Program-made: the position numbers and the translations under genes
Notes under the pieces: generated by a model
Told to the model about the DNA's origin: nothing
The model's input: only the letters and a program-made list of their open reading frames with translations
Databases searched by the model: none
Shown here: in pieces, positions 17,086 through 25,825 of the stretch
How positions within the stretch are numbered: the stretch's first letter is position 1
Layout: each line of letters begins with the position of its first letter
Origin: Saccharospirillum sp039982735
Lineage (GTDB): Bacteria; Pseudomonadota; Gammaproteobacteria; Pseudomonadales; Natronospirillaceae
Assembly (NCBI RefSeq): GCF_039982735.1
Contig: NZ_JBDWXV010000008.1
Span: forward strand, 1-64,000
Length of the DNA stretch: 64,000 nucleotides
Reading direction: 5' to 3'

Positions 17086-18594
17086 ATGAAGACCTCCTTA
17101 CAACTGAAAATGAGCCAGCAGCTGACTATGACGCCTCAGCTGCAACAAGCCATTCGCCTGCTGCAACTGTCGACTCTGGATCTGCAACAGGAGATACAGG
17201 AGGCACTCGAAAGCAACCCCATGCTCGAGGTTCGCGAAGACGTGGACGACTCGGGCGCCGCTGACTCAAAAAACAGCCAGTCCGTTGACCAGAAAGCCAC
17301 CAGCGATGCGGAAAACACCGCAAATTCCAACGAAGGTGATCAGCGCGAGCTGGAGATTGCCGAACACATCCCCGACGACTTGGCCGTCGACAGCTCCTGG
17401 GACGACATTTATACCCACGCTCCCACCAGCCACGGCCTGCCCTCCGGAGACGACGACTTCAATTTCGAGAACGTCTACGGCACCACCGATTCACTCTGGG
17501 ACCATCTGAACTGGCAACTGAACCTCACCACCATGACGGATCGCGACCGGCAAATCGCCGAGAGCCTGATCGAAAGCGTCAATGCCGAGGGGTATTTGTC
17601 GTCAAGCCTGGACGATATTTTCGAGGGCCTGACCGCGCACATGGCCAATGACGACGACCCGCTGGAAATGGACGAAGTCGAAGCCGTTTTGCACCGCGTC
17701 CAGCACTTCGACCCTCCCGGCGTCTGTGCCCGGGACCTGGCCGACTGCCTGACCATACAACTGAAGCAAATGAGCGAAGACATCCCCTGGCGCGACGCCG
17801 CCCTGACGGTGGTCAACAACTACCTCGATCTGCTTGCTTCGCGCGACTACAGCCAGCTGATGCGCAAATCGAAACTCAAAGAACCGGAGCTGCGCGATGT
17901 AATTGCGCTGATTCAGAGCCTGAACCCGCGCCCTGGAAATCAGATAGAAAGCGGTAAAGATGAATACGTCGTACCAGATGTCATCGTTCGCAAAGACATC
18001 AAGAACAATCGATGGCTGGTCGAGCTGAACCCCGAAATTGCGCCGAAGCTGAGGGTCAACGCCTCCTATGCGTCCATGGTCAAACGAGCCGATTCCAGCA
18101 GCGATAACACCTATTTGAAAGACCACCTGCAAGAGGCACGCTGGTTCATCAAGAGCCTCATGAGCCGCAATGAAACGCTATTGAAGGTGGCCACCAACAT
18201 TGTCGAGCATCAACGCGGCTTCCTGGAATACGGTGAAGAAGCCATGAAACCTCTGGTATTGCACGACGTTGCCGAAGCGGTCGAAATGCATGAATCGACC
18301 ATTTCCCGGGTAACCACCCAGAAATACATGCACACGCCGCGAGGCATTTTTGAACTCAAGTATTTTTTCAGCAGCCATGTCAGTACCGACAGTGGTGGCG
18401 AAGCCTCCAGTACCGCCATTCGCGCCATCATTAAAAAGCTGGTCGCCGCCGAAAACCCGCGCAAACCACTGAGTGACTCGAAGATCGCCACCTTGCTGGG
18501 CGACAAAGGCATTCAGGTAGCCCGGCGCACCATCGCCAAATACCGTGAAGCCATGATGATTCCTCCGTCAAATGAACGTAAACGTCTGATCTAG
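17086..18594 (+). CDS. rpoN: RNA polymerase sigma-54 factor
   Basis: Sigma-54, which directs transcription from -24/-12 promoters activated by enhancer-binding ATPases. 502 aa. Region I is the Gln/Leu-rich N terminus (about 1-50), region II an acidic linker (about 50-110), then the core-binding domain and the C-terminal DNA-binding domain with the RpoN box ARRTIAKYRE close to the end. It is embedded in the conserved lptB-rpoN-hpf-ptsN-rapZ-npr block. Confidence 0.98.
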   Translation: MKTSLQLKMSQQLTMTPQLQQAIRLLQLSTLDLQQEIQEALESNPMLEVREDVDDSGAADSKNSQSVDQKATSDAENTANSNEGDQRELEIAEHIPDDLAVDSSWDDIYTHAPTSHGLPSGDDDFNFENVYGTTDSLWDHLNWQLNLTTMTDRDRQIAESLIESVNAEGYLSSSLDDIFEGLTAHMANDDDPLEMDEVEAVLHRVQHFDPPGVCARDLADCLTIQLKQMSEDIPWRDAALTVVNNYLDLLASRDYSQLMRKSKLKEPELRDVIALIQSLNPRPGNQIESGKDEYVVPDVIVRKDIKNNRWLVELNPEIAPKLRVNASYASMVKRADSSSDNTYLKDHLQEARWFIKSLMSRNETLLKVATNIVEHQRGFLEYGEEAMKPLVLHDVAEAVEMHESTISRVTTQKYMHTPRGIFELKYFFSSHVSTDSGGEASSTAIRAIIKKLVAAENPRKPLSDSKIATLLGDKGIQVARRTIAKYREAMMIPPSNERKRLI

Positions 18595-18756
18595 ATCAGT
18601 GGAGTGGGCCGAGCAGTGCTTGAAAGCCATTGGTCCAGGCGCCAAATTCTGTAATAGGAGCTAGACTGAAATAGGCAAAGGGAAATCGGATAACATTGCC
18701 CTGCGGACATCGCCTTGTCGGGAACCGCAGATCCATCACTGCAAGAGGAGCGGACT

Positions 18757-19062
18757 ATGCAAGTCAACATCAGTGGTCACCATGTAGAAGTTACTGAAGC
18801 ACTGAACGACTATGTCGGTCAGAAACTGGACCGGCTGGAGCGACACTTCGACCAGATTGGCAATGTACAAATCACCCTCAGTGTTGAAAAACAGCGGCAA
18901 AAAGCTGAAGCTTCACTCAACATCAAGGGTGCCCAGATTCATGCGGACTCTGAACACGATGACTTGTATGCCGCCATTGATATGATGGCGGATAAACTGG
19001 ACCGTCAACTGCTTAAACACAAAGAGAAGACAGTTGATCGAATGCACGGGAATTCACGTTAA
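18757..19062 (+). CDS. hpf: Ribosome hibernation promoting factor, short form
   Basis: Binds the 30S decoding region in stationary phase and favours inactive 100S ribosomes. The 101-aa product is the short HPF type with no C-terminal dimerisation domain. Motifs: VTEALNDYVGQKLDRLERHFD and DDLYAAIDMMADKLDRQL. I start at ATG 18757, which has AGAGGAG upstream; an earlier in-frame start at 18715 adds unrelated residues. The 162-bp gap after rpoN may hold a separate promoter, none convincing by eye. Confidence 0.95.
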   Translation: MQVNISGHHVEVTEALNDYVGQKLDRLERHFDQIGNVQITLSVEKQRQKAEASLNIKGAQIHADSEHDDLYAAIDMMADKLDRQLLKHKEKTVDRMHGNSR

Positions 19063-19064
19063 TC

Positions 19065-19520
19065 ATGATACCACTGGACCAAGTCCTGACCGTTGAACGC
19101 GTCTTTGTCGGCGCGTTCGGCGCTAGCAAAAAGCGCGTACTGCAAACCCTGGCGGAACGTCTTGCCAGCGCAGTACCAGGCGTCACCGAACTCGACCTGT
19201 TCGATCAGTTGATTGCCCGGGAGCGACTTGGGTCTACCGGACTGGGTCAGGGCATTGCCCTGCCCCATTGCCGCCTTGCCAACATCGACCGGCCCGTCGC
19301 CGCTCTGGTGAAACTCGATGACGCCGTCGACTTTGAATCACCGGACAGACAACCTGTCGATTTGATGTTCGCCCTGGTGGTTCCCGAAGCCGCCACCGAT
19401 GAACACCTGCAATTATTGGCCGCTGTTGTAGAACGATTTAACGACTCCGAGACGGTTGCCGCCCTGCGCGATACCCGTGATCCCGATGAACTGTACCGGC
19501 TCTTCTTCAAGGGATTCTGA
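19065..19520 (+). CDS. ptsN: Nitrogen-related PTS enzyme IIA
   Basis: EIIA-Ntr phosphocarrier of the PTS-Ntr regulatory chain, receiving phosphate from NPr. 151 aa. The phospho-acceptor His lies in GQGIALPHCRL (about residue 65), with LGSTGLG just before it. Located 2 bp after hpf and 5 bp before rapZ, the classical arrangement that links nitrogen and carbon status to sigma-54 functions. Confidence 0.96.
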   Translation: MIPLDQVLTVERVFVGAFGASKKRVLQTLAERLASAVPGVTELDLFDQLIARERLGSTGLGQGIALPHCRLANIDRPVAALVKLDDAVDFESPDRQPVDLMFALVVPEAATDEHLQLLAAVVERFNDSETVAALRDTRDPDELYRLFFKGF

Positions 19521-19525
19521 TCACC

Positions 19526-20404
19526 ATGGCGACGCAGGCCAAACCACACCGCCTCATACTCATTAGCGGTCGATCCGGGTCGGGCAAGAGTACGGTCCTG
19601 AATGCACTGGAAGACGCGGGCTTTAATTGCATCGACAATCTGCCACCGTCACTGTTACCCGAGCTGGTGCGCTGGATGTCGGCCAGCACCGATCAGCCCA
19701 ACACTGCCGTTTGTATCGATGCGCGCATGTCGCCTCAGGGCATCGCCCATTTACCCGAAATTCTGGCCACCCTGAAAACCGACCTGGTACCCGAGATTCT
19801 CTATCTGGATGCGGATGAAACCATTCTGTTGCAACGGTTTTCCGCCACCCGCCGCAAGCATCCGCTGACCGATCAGCATCGTTCACTGGCCGAAGCGATC
19901 GCCCACGAAGCCCAGCTGCTGGCCCCGGTTGCTGCACTGGCACAACTGAAGATAGACACCAGCAGCCTGTCGCTTCAGGAACTGCGCGACCAAATACGCT
20001 CCAGGGTCATTCGCAAGCCCCGGGGCATCGCCCTGCAGTTCCTGTCGTTCGGGTTCAAACACGGCCTGCCCCGGGATGCCGACCTTGTATTTGATGTTCG
20101 ATGCTTGCCCAACCCCTACTGGGACAAGGCGTTACGGGTCCATACCGGCCGGGATGAGCCCATTCAGGCGTTCTTGCAGCGCGAACCCGCCGTTACCGAA
20201 ATGTTTGAAGACATTCGTCGCTTCGTCGACCGCTGGTTACGTCAATATGAAGCGAATCAGCGCGCCTACCTCACCGTTGCCATTGGCTGCACCGGTGGGC
20301 AGCACCGCAGTGTTTACATTTGTGAACAACTCTATGGTACCTTCTCTGCCAAGTATCCAAGCGTTCAGATCAGACACCGGGACATGGGGCACGACGAAGC
20401 GTGA
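19526..20404 (+). CDS. rapZ: RNase adapter RapZ
   Basis: P-loop protein that in E. coli senses glucosamine 6-phosphate and presents GlmZ sRNA to RNase E. 292 aa. N-terminal Walker A ISGRSGSGKSTVL (about residue 12-24) followed by LEDAGFNCIDNLP, and C-terminal SFGFKHGLP..ADLVFDVR and GCTGGQHRSV that form the PFK-like RNA- and ligand-binding domain. It overlaps npr by 4 nt. The sRNA role is inferred from the family. Confidence 0.97.
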   Translation: MATQAKPHRLILISGRSGSGKSTVLNALEDAGFNCIDNLPPSLLPELVRWMSASTDQPNTAVCIDARMSPQGIAHLPEILATLKTDLVPEILYLDADETILLQRFSATRRKHPLTDQHRSLAEAIAHEAQLLAPVAALAQLKIDTSSLSLQELRDQIRSRVIRKPRGIALQFLSFGFKHGLPRDADLVFDVRCLPNPYWDKALRVHTGRDEPIQAFLQREPAVTEMFEDIRRFVDRWLRQYEANQRAYLTVAIGCTGGQHRSVYICEQLYGTFSAKYPSVQIRHRDMGHDEA

Positions 20405-20670
20405 TTCAGGAACAACTGACCATCATCAACAAGCTCGGGCTGCATGCCCGGGCGGCGGCCAAGCTGGTCGGCGTCGCCGGTCAGTTTGAGAGCCGGATCG
20501 TACTGGTCAAAGATGGCCGTGAAGCGGACGCGAAAAGCATCATGTCGGTCATGATGCTGGCGGCGAGTCAGGGCACTGAATTGAATGTACGCATTGAGGG
20601 AGACGATGCCTCCGAAGCCTGGGGGGCGCTACTGTCCCTGGTTCAGAACCGCTTCGACGAACCGGAATAG
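20401..20670 (+). CDS. ptsO: Phosphocarrier NPr of the PTS-Ntr system
   Basis: HPr-like protein (89 aa) that passes phosphate from EI-Ntr to PtsN. Phosphorylatable His in KLGLHARAAAKL near residue 15; regulatory Ser region KSIMSVMMLAAS near residue 46. Starts with GTG overlapping the rapZ stop. EI-Ntr (ptsP) is not in the window. Confidence 0.94.
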   Translation: MIQEQLTIINKLGLHARAAAKLVGVAGQFESRIVLVKDGREADAKSIMSVMMLAASQGTELNVRIEGDDASEAWGALLSLVQNRFDEPE

Positions 20671-20728
20671 TCGGTAATTGCAGGATTTTCGTGCGGTTAT
20701 AGCCCTTTCCAACACGAAGATCCCGATA

Positions 20729-20752
20729 GTTGCGGTTGCCGCTGGTGCCACC
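20729..20752 (+). repeat. Possible decayed arm of the palindromic repeat family
   Basis: In the 240-bp gap between ptsO and darP, GCGGTTGCCGCTGGTGCC differs at one of 18 bases from the left arm of the palindrome at 32441-32458. No matching right arm or core is seen here, so this may be a relic or chance. I see nothing else definite in the gap. Confidence 0.25.
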
Positions 20753-20910
20753 CTGCCCTTTCTTTTAAAATCACCACCATCGACCCGGCGCTGTCAGTCC
20801 AAGCTGTACCAGTCAGAAGCATCACATCGACTGGGTAGCTGACCGTCCTCAGCCTGGCCACATTCTTTCTGCTTTGAACCCGATCGGGCAGTCACCACCG
20901 TAGAGCGCTC

Positions 20911-21435
20911 ATGAGCCACCCTGAAGACGACAACATCGAATACGAACTGGTCAGCAAATCCGAAATGAAACGGGAGATGCACCGCTGGCAAGCCCTGGGT
21001 GAGCGCTTGCTTACATTGCGTGCTGACCAGCTGTCCACCATCCCCATGACCGAGCGGCTGATTCAGGCGCTGGATGAGAGCAAGCGAGTCACCCAGCGCG
21101 AAGCCCGCCGCCGGCACCTGCAACTGATCGGCAAGCTGATGCGTGACAACGACGTCGATGCCATTCGCGAGGCCGTAGACCGGCTCGACCCCAGCAGCGA
21201 GGTGTATAAACGGGATCTGCAACAGGCGGAAGTCTGGCGTGAACGCCTGATTCGCGACGACAGTGCTGAAAGCAACTGGTTCGAAACCTACCCGAATACC
21301 GACCGCCAGCCCTTCCGTTCACTGGTTCGGGCGGCGCGCAAGGAGCAACCGGACGACCCGGAAGCCCCAATACGCGGTGGAAAGAACAGCAAGCGGTTGT
21401 TGCGCTGGATTAAAGAGACGCTGGCAGAAAAATAA
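20911..21435 (+). CDS. darP: Ribosome biogenesis factor DarP (YjgA family)
   Basis: DUF615 protein, 174 aa, associated with late assembly of the 50S subunit in E. coli. Family features: VSKSEMKREMHRWQALGERL near the N terminus, the central TQREARRRHLQLIGKLMR basic helix, and a C-terminal FRSLVRAARKE. pmbA, a frequent neighbour, is not adjacent. Confidence 0.92.
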   Translation: MSHPEDDNIEYELVSKSEMKREMHRWQALGERLLTLRADQLSTIPMTERLIQALDESKRVTQREARRRHLQLIGKLMRDNDVDAIREAVDRLDPSSEVYKRDLQQAEVWRERLIRDDSAESNWFETYPNTDRQPFRSLVRAARKEQPDDPEAPIRGGKNSKRLLRWIKETLAEK

Positions 21436-21445
21436 TCATCCGGCG

Positions 21446-21472
21446 TGATCCGGATACCGAACGCCGACGTAT
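21446..21472 (+). promoter_or_regulatory. Candidate ECF-sigma autoregulated promoter
   Basis: TGATCC at 21446-21451 and CGTAT at 21468-21472 are 16 bp apart, immediately upstream of the sigma-factor gene. This is the promoter style I associate with the RpoE/ChrR (ECF11) group, where the sigma transcribes its own operon. Assignment rests on motif recall, not a computed score. Confidence 0.5.
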
Positions 21473-21504
21473 CTTGACCTGAGACTCCATCAACAGGTTT
21501 AAAA

Positions 21505-22134
21505 ATGTCAGCGGCCAATGTAATCTCGATTCTTTCATCGAAAAAAGCACGCACTATGACACAGACGAGCCAAACAGCCGACGAGTGGGCGGATCTGCTC
21601 GAGGCCGTGGCCCGACGGCAGGACACCAAAGCCTTTGAGGCTCTGTTCAAGCATTTTGCCCCCCTGATTAAAGCCTTTGCGTTGTCTTCCGGCTTGCACA
21701 GTCAGGGCGATCACCTCCCTGAAGAGCTGGTCCAGGATGTCATGCTTGCCATCTGGCGCAAGTCGGCATCCTACGACAGACGCAAGGCGGCACCGTCAAC
21801 CTGGATCTTTACCATTGCCCGTAACCAGCGCATCGACATGCTGCGTCGCCTGAACAAATACCGGGCCGACGTCTCTGCCGATGCGATCTGGGACCTGGAA
21901 TCCGATACCGAACTGTTTGGAGAAATCCGCCAGTCGCGCATTCAGGACAAGGTAAAAGCGGGTCTCTATGAGCTTCCGGTCGACCAGCGCCAGGTCATGG
22001 CCAAGGTCTTTCTGGAAGACAAAAGCCACCAGGAGGTTGCAGACGAAATGAAGCTGCCCCTGGGTACCGTTAAGAGCCGGGTTCGCCTGGCTATGAAAAA
22101 GATGAAACTTTCGTTAGAGGCACTCGATCTATGA
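21505..22134 (+). CDS. ECF-type RNA polymerase sigma factor paired with ChrR
   Basis: Sigma-70 family extracytoplasmic-function factor, up to 209 aa. Region 2 includes YDRRKAAPSTWIFTIARNQRIDMLR, and region 4 has VFLEDKSHQEVADEMKLPLGTVKSRVRLAMKKM. A ChrR-type anti-sigma gene overlaps its stop by 4 nt, placing it in the group that in Rhodobacter answers singlet oxygen. I keep the ATG at 21505 because CAGG lies about 7 nt upstream; ATG 21556 has no clear ribosome-binding site. A matching TGATCC/CGTAT promoter precedes it. The signal here is inferred. Confidence 0.88.
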   Translation: MSAANVISILSSKKARTMTQTSQTADEWADLLEAVARRQDTKAFEALFKHFAPLIKAFALSSGLHSQGDHLPEELVQDVMLAIWRKSASYDRRKAAPSTWIFTIARNQRIDMLRRLNKYRADVSADAIWDLESDTELFGEIRQSRIQDKVKAGLYELPVDQRQVMAKVFLEDKSHQEVADEMKLPLGTVKSRVRLAMKKMKLSLEALDL

Positions 22135-22775
22135 GTCAGTGGCACCCGCAACCCGATCAACTTGTGGAATTTGCAGCCGGTACCTGCCACACCGGCATGA
22201 GTGTGGCGATCTCCGTACACCTGCATTACTGCACGCAATGTCGTGCTGCTCTGAGTGAGCTGGAAAGCACCTCGGCGGTTCTGTTTGAACAACAGGCGGC
22301 CGCACCGGTAACTGATACCGCTTTCGACCAGCTGATGCAACGCATACAGCAGGAGCCTGTTACTGAACCTGCGCCAGCGCCCGTGATGAGCAACCGCTTT
22401 CCCAAGGCGCTCGCCACACTGCTGCCCGCCTCGCTGGATGAGCTGGACTGGCGCCAGCCGATGAAAAACCTGCGCGTCAGTCACCTGATGACCGACGAAA
22501 GCGGTATGATCATTGGCCTGCACCACATGAAAGCCGGTGGCCGTGTACCGAACCACTACCACCGGGGTGAAGAAATCAGTGTCGTGCTGGAAGGCGGTTT
22601 CTCAGACCAGCTCGGCTCCTACGGCGCCGGCGACTTTATCACGCGCACCCCGAGTGATACCCACTCGCCGCGGGCCGATGCCCACGAAGATTGCCTGATG
22701 CTCTCGGTCGTTGCCGCACCGGTCAAGTTAACCGGTGCACTGGGCTGGCTTTTGAATCCTTTCCTGAAGCCCTAA
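22131..22775 (+). CDS. ChrR-type zinc anti-sigma factor with cupin domain
   Basis: 214-aa anti-sigma factor. The N-terminal zinc anti-sigma domain has the Hx3Cx2C motif HLHYCTQC (about residues 28-35). The C-terminal cupin carries the metal-ligand set NHYHRGEE and a later His in THSPRADAHEDC. In Rhodobacter the first domain binds the sigma and the cupin is needed for the response to singlet oxygen. The gene overlaps the sigma stop by 4 nt and ends at a strong bidirectional terminator. Confidence 0.9.
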   Translation: MSQWHPQPDQLVEFAAGTCHTGMSVAISVHLHYCTQCRAALSELESTSAVLFEQQAAAPVTDTAFDQLMQRIQQEPVTEPAPAPVMSNRFPKALATLLPASLDELDWRQPMKNLRVSHLMTDESGMIIGLHHMKAGGRVPNHYHRGEEISVVLEGGFSDQLGSYGAGDFITRTPSDTHSPRADAHEDCLMLSVVAAPVKLTGALGWLLNPFLKP

Positions 22776-22803
22776 TCCGGCCTCATCTGGCACCCAAAGA
22801 AAA

Positions 22804-22830
22804 CCCCGGCTTTGCCGGGGTTTTTTGTTT
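22804..22830. terminator. Bidirectional rho-independent terminator
   Basis: CCCCGGC TTT GCCGGGG stem (22804-22820) followed by TTTTTTGTTT on the plus strand and preceded by an A-rich run, so it can serve chrR on the plus strand and the flavoprotein gene on the minus strand. It lies between their convergent ends. Confidence 0.9.
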
Positions 22831-25642
22831 AACCGGCCCGGTCAGATTGCCGGTCCAGCACTTCGAACAGCGAAAAATAGGTCAGCCCACTGTGCTGACT
22901 GAGCCCGATTTCACAAGTCCGGCTGGTGGAAATACCATAAAGGCAATCGCTGACCGACTCAGCCAGATGACGCAGGGAAGACGCATTCAGTTCCGGTTGC
23001 GAGAACCCCTTGTCACCGGCAAACCCGCAACAGGCCATACCCTCTGGCTGCACCCAGTGCGGCGCCACCGCGTTCAACACCCGCTGAAAACTGGCTTCTA
23101 TACCCTGTTTCTGCACGCTGCAGGTTGTATGAACCGCTACGCGACCGGTCTCGGGTTGAATGACCAGCCGGTCCAGAAGGAAGCGGTCAATAAAATCGAC
23201 GCTGTCGTAAAACTGGATGCCGCGAGCCTGGGCATCGGCCCGCACCCGCAAACTGCAAGGGCTGGTGTCGGCCAGCACCGGAAAGCGACCACCACTGGAA
23301 ACTTCCCAGAGTTCGTCGACCAACTCCCGGCGCTGCTGCTCGGCCACGTCGACATGCCCCTTGGAATGAAACGGCTGGCCACAGCACAGGCCCCGGGTCG
23401 GCTGTGGCACCACCACTGCCAGCCCGGCCTTGCGCAGAACGCTCAGGGCAGCCGCGGGCACCGGCTGGCGCCCGTCGCCCAATGCCGGGCCCATGGCCTG
23501 GGTGACGCAGGCCGCCCAGTAAACGACTGTATCCAGATCGGTGGGACGCGTCTGGCGTATCGGTGCATACACTGGGCGGGCAGCCCCTGGTGTTGTCGAT
23601 GGCCAGAGCGGCGTTCGCCCGCCACTAAGTCGCCGCATTGACGCCGAATAGCGCTCCAGCCGCTGCGCCCCGGCCAGGCGTTGTAACCCCTGGGCCGCCC
23701 ACAAACTGCCGCGCGTCAGCGTCGCCAGGGTGGCAAAGTGCCGCCCCATAAGGCGCGCCAGCCGACTGTAACGATGATTATTGCGTTGACGCAGACTCAG
23801 CACCAACTCCCCGGTGTTAATACCCACCGGACAGCGCAGTTCGCATAATCCCGTCGCAGCACAGGTGTCGATGCCCTGATAATTGAAGGCTTTTTGCCAC
23901 TGCGGATCAATGCCCTCATCGCGGCTTTGCCGCTGTAACTCCCTGTACAGGGTGATGCGCTGACGCGGCGTCAGCGTCAGATCCCGGGACGGGCACACCG
24001 GCTCGCAGAAACCGCACTCGATGCAGGTATCGACAATCGGATCGGCCGCAGGCAGGGCTTTCAGGTGTTGGATATGGGCTTTGGGGTCGTCATTGAGTAT
24101 CACCCCGGGGTTGAGAATGCCGGCCGGGTCAAATACCTGCTTGATGCGTTTCATCAGCCCGTAGGCGTCCTCACCCCACTCCTTCATGACGAAAGGTGCC
24201 ATATTACGCCCGGTACCATGCTCAGCCTTCAACGAGCCTTGCAGTGAGCCGGTCACCACCTCAGCAACGTCCTGCATAAAGGCATCGTATCGGGCAACTT
24301 CACCGGGCGCTTCAAACCCCTGGGTGAACACAAAATGCAGGTTGCCTTCCAGCGCGTGTCCGAAAATGATCGCCTCGGTGTAGCCATGACGATCAAACAG
24401 TTCCTGCAGTGCTGCCACGCCTTCCGCCAGGCGTTCCACGGGAAAGGCCACATCTTCTATGATCACCGTGGTCCCGGTCGCACGCATGGCCCCCACGGCA
24501 GGAAAGGTGCCTTTACGCAGATTCCAGTATTGAGCGATGCGCAGGCTGTCGCGAGTAAAACCGGTACTGCGCCAGCCTGCCGGAAATTGATCCAGTACCG
24601 CCATTACCTGGTCGCAGTGACCGCTCAGTGCGTCGGCCATTTCAGCGCGGACATCCACCAACAACATCCCCCCTTCTGGTGGTAGCTGTCGCGCAAATTC
24701 GGGAAGACCAGGCATGTGTGCCACCGATTCGATAGCGCGCCGGTCGAGCAATTCTACGGCATCGACAGGGCAGGGCCGCAAGGCAGTAACCGCCCGGGCA
24801 CACAAGTCCAGATCGTCGAACCCGATCATTATCGAGGCCCGGTGCGGCCAATCCGGTACCGTATTCAGGCTGACTTCGCTGATAAAACCCAGAGTGCCTT
24901 CAGAGCCCACCATCAGATGCGTCAGCATGTCGATCGGGTCGTCGAAGTCGAGCAAAGCGTTCAGGCCGTAACCGGTAGTGTTTTTCAGCCGGTACTTGTG
25001 ACGAACGCGCTCAGCCAGGGTGGTATTGGCTTTCAGGTCAGCTGACAGTTCGGCCAATTTGTCCAGAAAACAGCCATGGCTCGAGCGAAACTCGGCAACG
25101 CTGCGCGGATCCCGGCTATCTATGATACTGCCATCGGCCAGTACAATGCGCATGCCAGCCAGGGTGTGATAACTGTTATGACGCGTACCGCAACACATGC
25201 CACTGGCGTTATTGGCAACAATACCACCCATCTTGCAACTGCCAATCGACGCCGGGTCCGGTCCGATTTTGCGGCCATAGTGCTTGAGACGCTGATTCAC
25301 ATCGGCACCGATCAGATCGGGCTGCAGGTGTACCCGCTCACCCAAGGGGTCGATGCGACAACCGCGCCACTGATCGGTCAAAACAACCAAAACGGAATCA
25401 GTTACTGCCTGACCGGACAAGCTGGTACCGGCCGCCCGGAACGTCACAGGCACCTGGCACAGCTGGGCCTGCACCAGCAGAAAGCTCAGTTCTGCCTCGT
25501 TTTCAACCGTCACAATCAGTTTGGGAGTCAGACGATAAAAACTGGCATCGGTACCCAGGGCAAAACAGCGCATCGGGTCGGTGGTCAGACGCGACTCGGG
25601 CAAGCGGTGCTTCAATGCGCGAATAAAACGATCAATCGTCAT
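22829..25642 (-). CDS. FAD-binding and Fe-S-binding oxidoreductase, D-lactate dehydrogenase-like
   Basis: A 937-aa fusion. Residues about 35-260 form a PCMH-type FAD domain (FRAAGTSLSGQAVTDSVL, then GCGTRHN-like MCCGTRHNSYHTL), about 270-510 the FAD-oxidase C-terminal domain (EDVAFPVERLAEGV, AEHGTGRNMAPFV). Next come two 4Fe-4S motifs (CIECGFCEPVCPSRD and CAATGLCELRCPVG) and a C-terminal CCG-type region (GLCCGQPFHSKGH, ACCGFAGDKGF). Such proteins oxidise D-lactate or D-2-hydroxyglutarate and feed the quinone pool. The divergent FadR/LldR-type regulator favours D-lactate. lldP and lldD are not adjacent. Confidence 0.9.
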   Translation of the reverse strand: MTIDRFIRALKHRLPESRLTTDPMRCFALGTDASFYRLTPKLIVTVENEAELSFLLVQAQLCQVPVTFRAAGTSLSGQAVTDSVLVVLTDQWRGCRIDPLGERVHLQPDLIGADVNQRLKHYGRKIGPDPASIGSCKMGGIVANNASGMCCGTRHNSYHTLAGMRIVLADGSIIDSRDPRSVAEFRSSHGCFLDKLAELSADLKANTTLAERVRHKYRLKNTTGYGLNALLDFDDPIDMLTHLMVGSEGTLGFISEVSLNTVPDWPHRASIMIGFDDLDLCARAVTALRPCPVDAVELLDRRAIESVAHMPGLPEFARQLPPEGGMLLVDVRAEMADALSGHCDQVMAVLDQFPAGWRSTGFTRDSLRIAQYWNLRKGTFPAVGAMRATGTTVIIEDVAFPVERLAEGVAALQELFDRHGYTEAIIFGHALEGNLHFVFTQGFEAPGEVARYDAFMQDVAEVVTGSLQGSLKAEHGTGRNMAPFVMKEWGEDAYGLMKRIKQVFDPAGILNPGVILNDDPKAHIQHLKALPAADPIVDTCIECGFCEPVCPSRDLTLTPRQRITLYRELQRQSRDEGIDPQWQKAFNYQGIDTCAATGLCELRCPVGINTGELVLSLRQRNNHRYSRLARLMGRHFATLATLTRGSLWAAQGLQRLAGAQRLERYSASMRRLSGGRTPLWPSTTPGAARPVYAPIRQTRPTDLDTVVYWAACVTQAMGPALGDGRQPVPAAALSVLRKAGLAVVVPQPTRGLCCGQPFHSKGHVDVAEQQRRELVDELWEVSSGGRFPVLADTSPCSLRVRADAQARGIQFYDSVDFIDRFLLDRLVIQPETGRVAVHTTCSVQKQGIEASFQRVLNAVAPHWVQPEGMACCGFAGDKGFSQPELNASSLRHLAESVSDCLYGISTSRTCEIGLSQHSGLTYFSLFEVLDRQSDRAG

Positions 25643-25814
25643 AACCGGTCCTGTTCTGGCGTTTGTTATTATCAGGGAGAGCTCGTTGGTCAGCTAAGGT
25701 GCCATCTCCGTCAACAAAAAACCTCCCCCTGCAGACATCCAATCCCTGAAAAGTACTCCGATACGCCCCAAAAAGACGTAAACTGGGGACCATCAACAAC
25801 ACGTTTTTCAAAAG

Positions 25815-25825
25815 TGGTCAGACCA
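25815..25825. promoter_or_regulatory. Putative FadR/LldR-type operator
   Basis: TGGTC-A-GACCA is a perfect 11-bp palindrome directly before the ATG of the GntR gene, where it would block ribosome binding or transcription start. It matches the TGGT..ACCA pattern of PdhR/LldR-type regulators. A half-site TGGTCAG occurs again near 25687, closer to the flavoprotein gene. Confidence 0.55.

Noticed and set aside
20671..20910. tRNA or small RNA gene between ptsO and darP
   Set aside because: No cloverleaf, TPsiC-like block or terminator was found.
25076..25825. 493-aa frame extending the GntR regulator upstream
   Set aside because: The first 250 codons run antisense through the flavoprotein gene and show no family similarity; ATG 25826 starts the conserved helix-turn-helix protein.
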